From positions 95,549,668-95,613,667 of the forward strand of contig OY740774.1 in the NCBI GenBank assembly GCA_963513935.1: 64,000 bases of DNA. Direction: 5' to 3'. The notes beneath the pieces were generated by a model. That model ran no database searches, was not told the DNA's origin, and was given only the letters and a program-made list of their open reading frames with translations. This document shows, one piece after another, positions 60,752 to 64,000 of the stretch; within the stretch, counting starts at the first letter, position 1, and the number at the start of each line of letters is the position of its first letter. The DNA comes from Aphrophora alni. Its lineage: Eukaryota; Arthropoda; Insecta; Hemiptera; Aphrophoridae. The position numbers were made by a program, and so were the translations under genes.

Positions 60752-60795
60752 CGTGTATTATGACGCATTTCGGATCAGTTGTTTCATCTTCATAA
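60752..60795 (-). ncRNA. Weak hammerhead-like remnant
   Basis: Minus strand: ATGAAGA, then GAAATGCGTC. GAA and the GTC triplet fit, but the first core base is A and stem II does not form. Probably a decayed PLE hammerhead. Confidence 0.25.
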
Positions 60796-60799
60796 AATT

Positions 60800-63700
60800 A
60801 CTCTTGGTAAGTCGACAATATATTATAACAAAAACATGATAAAATATTACATTTAGTAAAGTTCAAAATAACGCAAAATTTTACAAATATAAATATATAT
60901 ACTGGTGAAAATAGCGCAACATGAGTGATTTTTTAAGAAGTTTAATTAAACTCATGATCGGATTAAACGTGTTATAGTATGAGAATAATTTATCAAACTA
61001 GATGAATAAGACACATTGTAATTTCCAATTAATATATGTTACAAGCTTTGAAAAAAATGTGTTTTAATGTGTTAATATATAACGTGACGTAAATCTAGAA
61101 TAATTTAGTAACAAAACATTTATAAATAATCCACACATTTCGATGGTATTTAGTGAATTTTAAAAACTAATCTGAAAACATAATATATGAACATATGCTA
61201 ACAAAAACATTTTATATGCCCATTATTTATTCCAATGTTAGCTTAGATTATATAATAATGTATTTTTGGTTTACTTGTCATAAAGCGAGATTATTATATT
61301 AAAACAGATATTGTGTTAAAATGTTATACCAAAAATTTCATCAAATATTTAAGTACTTATGACATAAAACTCGAAAATAAATAAACAGTTTATAAATAAT
61401 TTCGATTTTGGTTACCATTCTTCTATAAGGATCCAAATTATGAAAGGAATGTTGAACACTATATTAATATAATACAATATCCTTTATCATAGATTAGAAT
61501 TGTGATATGAACATGACATTTTAAATGATCTTGTCAACTAGTTCATTAATTGTGATACTTAAATTACTGTGACATTTAAAGAAGTATATCCGAACATATT
61601 GAATAACATTACAGAAAATATTTGCTTTTGATCTTGGAAGTTTTCTAATGTCATTCTGTTTTATTACAAAAGCATCAGAGTGTTTAATAACATACAAAAT
61701 AATGGTTATGTCCAAAATATTTGGTATACTTTTTTAATAACGTCACATGAGGATCCAATAACAGTTCACAGCTTGTTTAATATAGAAAAACGTTTCTGTG
61801 GTGAAATGATATCGTGAACACTCACAAACCAATGAAGTATCCCTTGTCTCAATCAATGTAAACATATTAAATTCAAAAATTTAAATCAAGTAAAATATCA
61901 CTAGTTTATAAAATAGTGTAACTTATAGGGATAATCTTAATTTAAAAATAAAATGTATATATATTTTTGTATACTAAATTTTTATTCTTTTGAACGATAT
62001 ATTATAAATCAATTTAAAAGTGTCCAAATATATTCTAATCAATTTTTTTACCAAGTATTGAGGTAACATTAAAAAAAAAAAAACATTAACTCTCAAGGTT
62101 TAGTAGTTATTAAAAATAAAACAGGATATTGGGGAAAAAAATATTTTGACAAAAGAATTTACTGTGAATATCTATGAGGTCAAAACTATTTTCTAAAAAA
62201 ATATATGTATCTATTTTTCTTAACACACAAAACACTAATAGGTTAATAAGGTGGATTAATTTTAAATACAGTTAGTTAATTGTTCATATTTCGATGATAT
62301 TTATTGCTTCTTGTCACTAAAAATGTTGATATTACAATGGTGACAACATAAAATGTAGATTTGTGTGAAATTACATTAGTGACATTTTGTAAGTATGTAA
62401 AACGTTTGTTGACACTTAGGTAACAATTCCTGCTTAGATATGTTTTTATAATAAACAAATTAATCACTATGGTTAACGCTTCAGAAGTGTAAAAATCAAC
62501 AAACGACAAGAATGATCAAAGAAGTAATTCGTCAGGAATTTTACCTCAAACACAATGCTTTAGACAACAGTGTAGAAATGAAAATTGCTATTGCAGGGCA
62601 AGTTTACGAAAAATATAATATGAAGTTGAACATCTTTGCAATTTTAAGATTTAATCCTCTTTGCACAGAGATTAAGGTTAGAAATAAAAAAATACGTAGT
62701 TTTAAAAATAAAATGATCTTATGTATCCTTAAATAAAGTCTTTTTTTGTTTCGGAACTATTTAAAGTACAATCTGTATTTGTGTCTTTGGTTGTCCATTA
62801 ATATGAATGGTAAACAAACATTATATTTTATTATTAAAACATATGTTATGAAAATCGAGATAGCCAAACAAGATATGATAGGATTATATTTACATGGATG
62901 TATCGCATTCCTTTGTTACATGAATACCTAAATTACGTTCATTTACTTTAATAAAATATTTAAAAATAATAAATGAAATATCTTAAAATATGTTTTACTA
63001 CATTTTTCTTGATAACATCATTTAATTAGCCATTAGAACACAATTTGTTCATATTACAGAGTATTTTTTATTATTTAAGAACCAAATAAACATTAATATA
63101 TTGGTCTAGAAAATGGACAACTTTTATGTTTTTGAGAAATATATGTCCAGAGCATGTATCTACGATAAATTATGTACGATCTGTAATTAATAATTTCAAA
63201 TATTTTGCCGACTATTATTGTAAATATAGGAAAATATGCAGAATTTGGTTAAAAATTATTATTATTATTATTAAAGGATTTTTGTCTCTTTATAATTTAT
63301 TCCCGCTTGTATAAACATTATGATTGTTAGTCACCAAAGTAATTATAAACATAGGCATGAACAGTTTTGCTCTCAACCATAATCCTTCTCTTCAGTCTGG
63401 GAACATTAAACTTTGCAGTTTACAAATGCCAAACACTCTTTGTTGAGAAGACTTGAATGACTTTTGCCAAACAACTTCTTTTTAATTTATCTAACCTGAC
63501 ACGTCTATAGAGTTGAATATCTGTTTGTATTAATTAAAGACACATTATATATGTATTCAAATATAGTTACGATTTTTATAATTTGATTTGCTTTCTACAG
63601 ATATGTTCATTAATGTAATTTTAAGATTTATTAATTTATCAATTTTTTCCAATTCACATTGATTGTTTAGAAGTGTAATATAAGTCATATAAGCCCGTCT

Positions 63701-64000
63701 TTTATTTTATATATTGTGTAGTATGGATTATATTGTGCAAATTATTCGTAATCTATATATTTAAAAAGACAGTAATTATCAATCATTAAGTAATGTTTAA
63801 TATAAAAGATTTTAAACATATGATAAAAGCGTTTCTCCTGGGATGTAATGTATAAATATAAATTGATAGATGAAAGATTATGTTTGTCAAAATTTGTAGT
63901 TAGAAGAAGTTAAAATGTGTTCCATTAATCCATTCTGCCATAATAAAAAGACCAATAAGATTTAATAGTTTGTTTGGAAGTTAATTTACCAATCGACTTC
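60800..64000. other. Intergenic, no gene recognised
   Basis: AT-rich to the window end. Frames at 62512-62736 and 62746-62931 are short, low-complexity in codon use and match nothing recognised. Confidence 0.4.

Noticed and set aside
62512..62931. Two adjacent plus-strand frames of 74 and 61 codons
   Set aside because: No motif, no splice sites of note, composition like the surrounding AT-rich DNA.

Overview
The window looks like eukaryotic nuclear DNA from an AT-rich animal genome, most likely an arthropod. It has spliced genes with GT-AG introns, long AT-rich introns, Penelope-like retroelement (PLE) pieces, a LINE tail, a mariner relic, microsatellites and minisatellites. No bacterial, plasmid or phage features were seen. 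Nearly all small open frames are chance ORFs.

The main feature is one minus-strand gene spanning about 21.6 kb (26772 down to about 5115). I read 17 coding exons plus a 3' UTR exon. Exon 1 encodes a signal peptide and one mature cysteine. Each of exons 2-17 is 53-99 nt long, begins in phase 0 exactly at a Cys codon, and encodes one cysteine-rich module. Read across the exon junctions, the spacing is C-x6-|C-x5-CC-x3/4-C-x4-C, which is the loop spacing of inhibitor-cystine-knot (ICK/knottin) peptides. The predicted product is a secreted protein of about 470 residues made of 16 consecutive knot-like units joined by linkers of one to five residues. The left edge (195-790, plus strand) carries the last coding exon and 3' UTR exon of a second, convergent family member. 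In both genes the stop codon TGA is split by the last intron. A decayed inverted copy of exon 3 with flanking intron lies on the plus strand at about 28.70-28.98 kb, upstream of the gene.

Layout: 1-790, 3' end of the plus-strand paralog; 1078-2485, a pair of inverted PLE ends flanked by a 12-bp direct repeat; 2.5-5.1 kb, intergenic with AT repeats; 5.1-26.8 kb, the multi-knot gene, whose introns hold a LINE 3' end, a foldback element, a 61-bp minisatellite and a 158-bp terminal-inverted-repeat element; 26.8-64 kb, no intact gene recognised. The last part holds hammerhead-bearing palindromic repeats, a CT tract, a perfect 199-bp palindrome beside homopolymers, PLE, mariner and zinc-finger relics, an A-poor CTCGT-type minisatellite and an 81-bp minisatellite.

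A second theme is hammerhead ribozyme-like motifs (CUGANGA ... GAAA with short palindromic stem III) at several loci, mostly inside inverted repeats. Hammerheads are known from Penelope-like elements, which fits the GIY-YIG endonuclease fragments also present. All calls are from reading by eye; no alignment, folding or database search was run.
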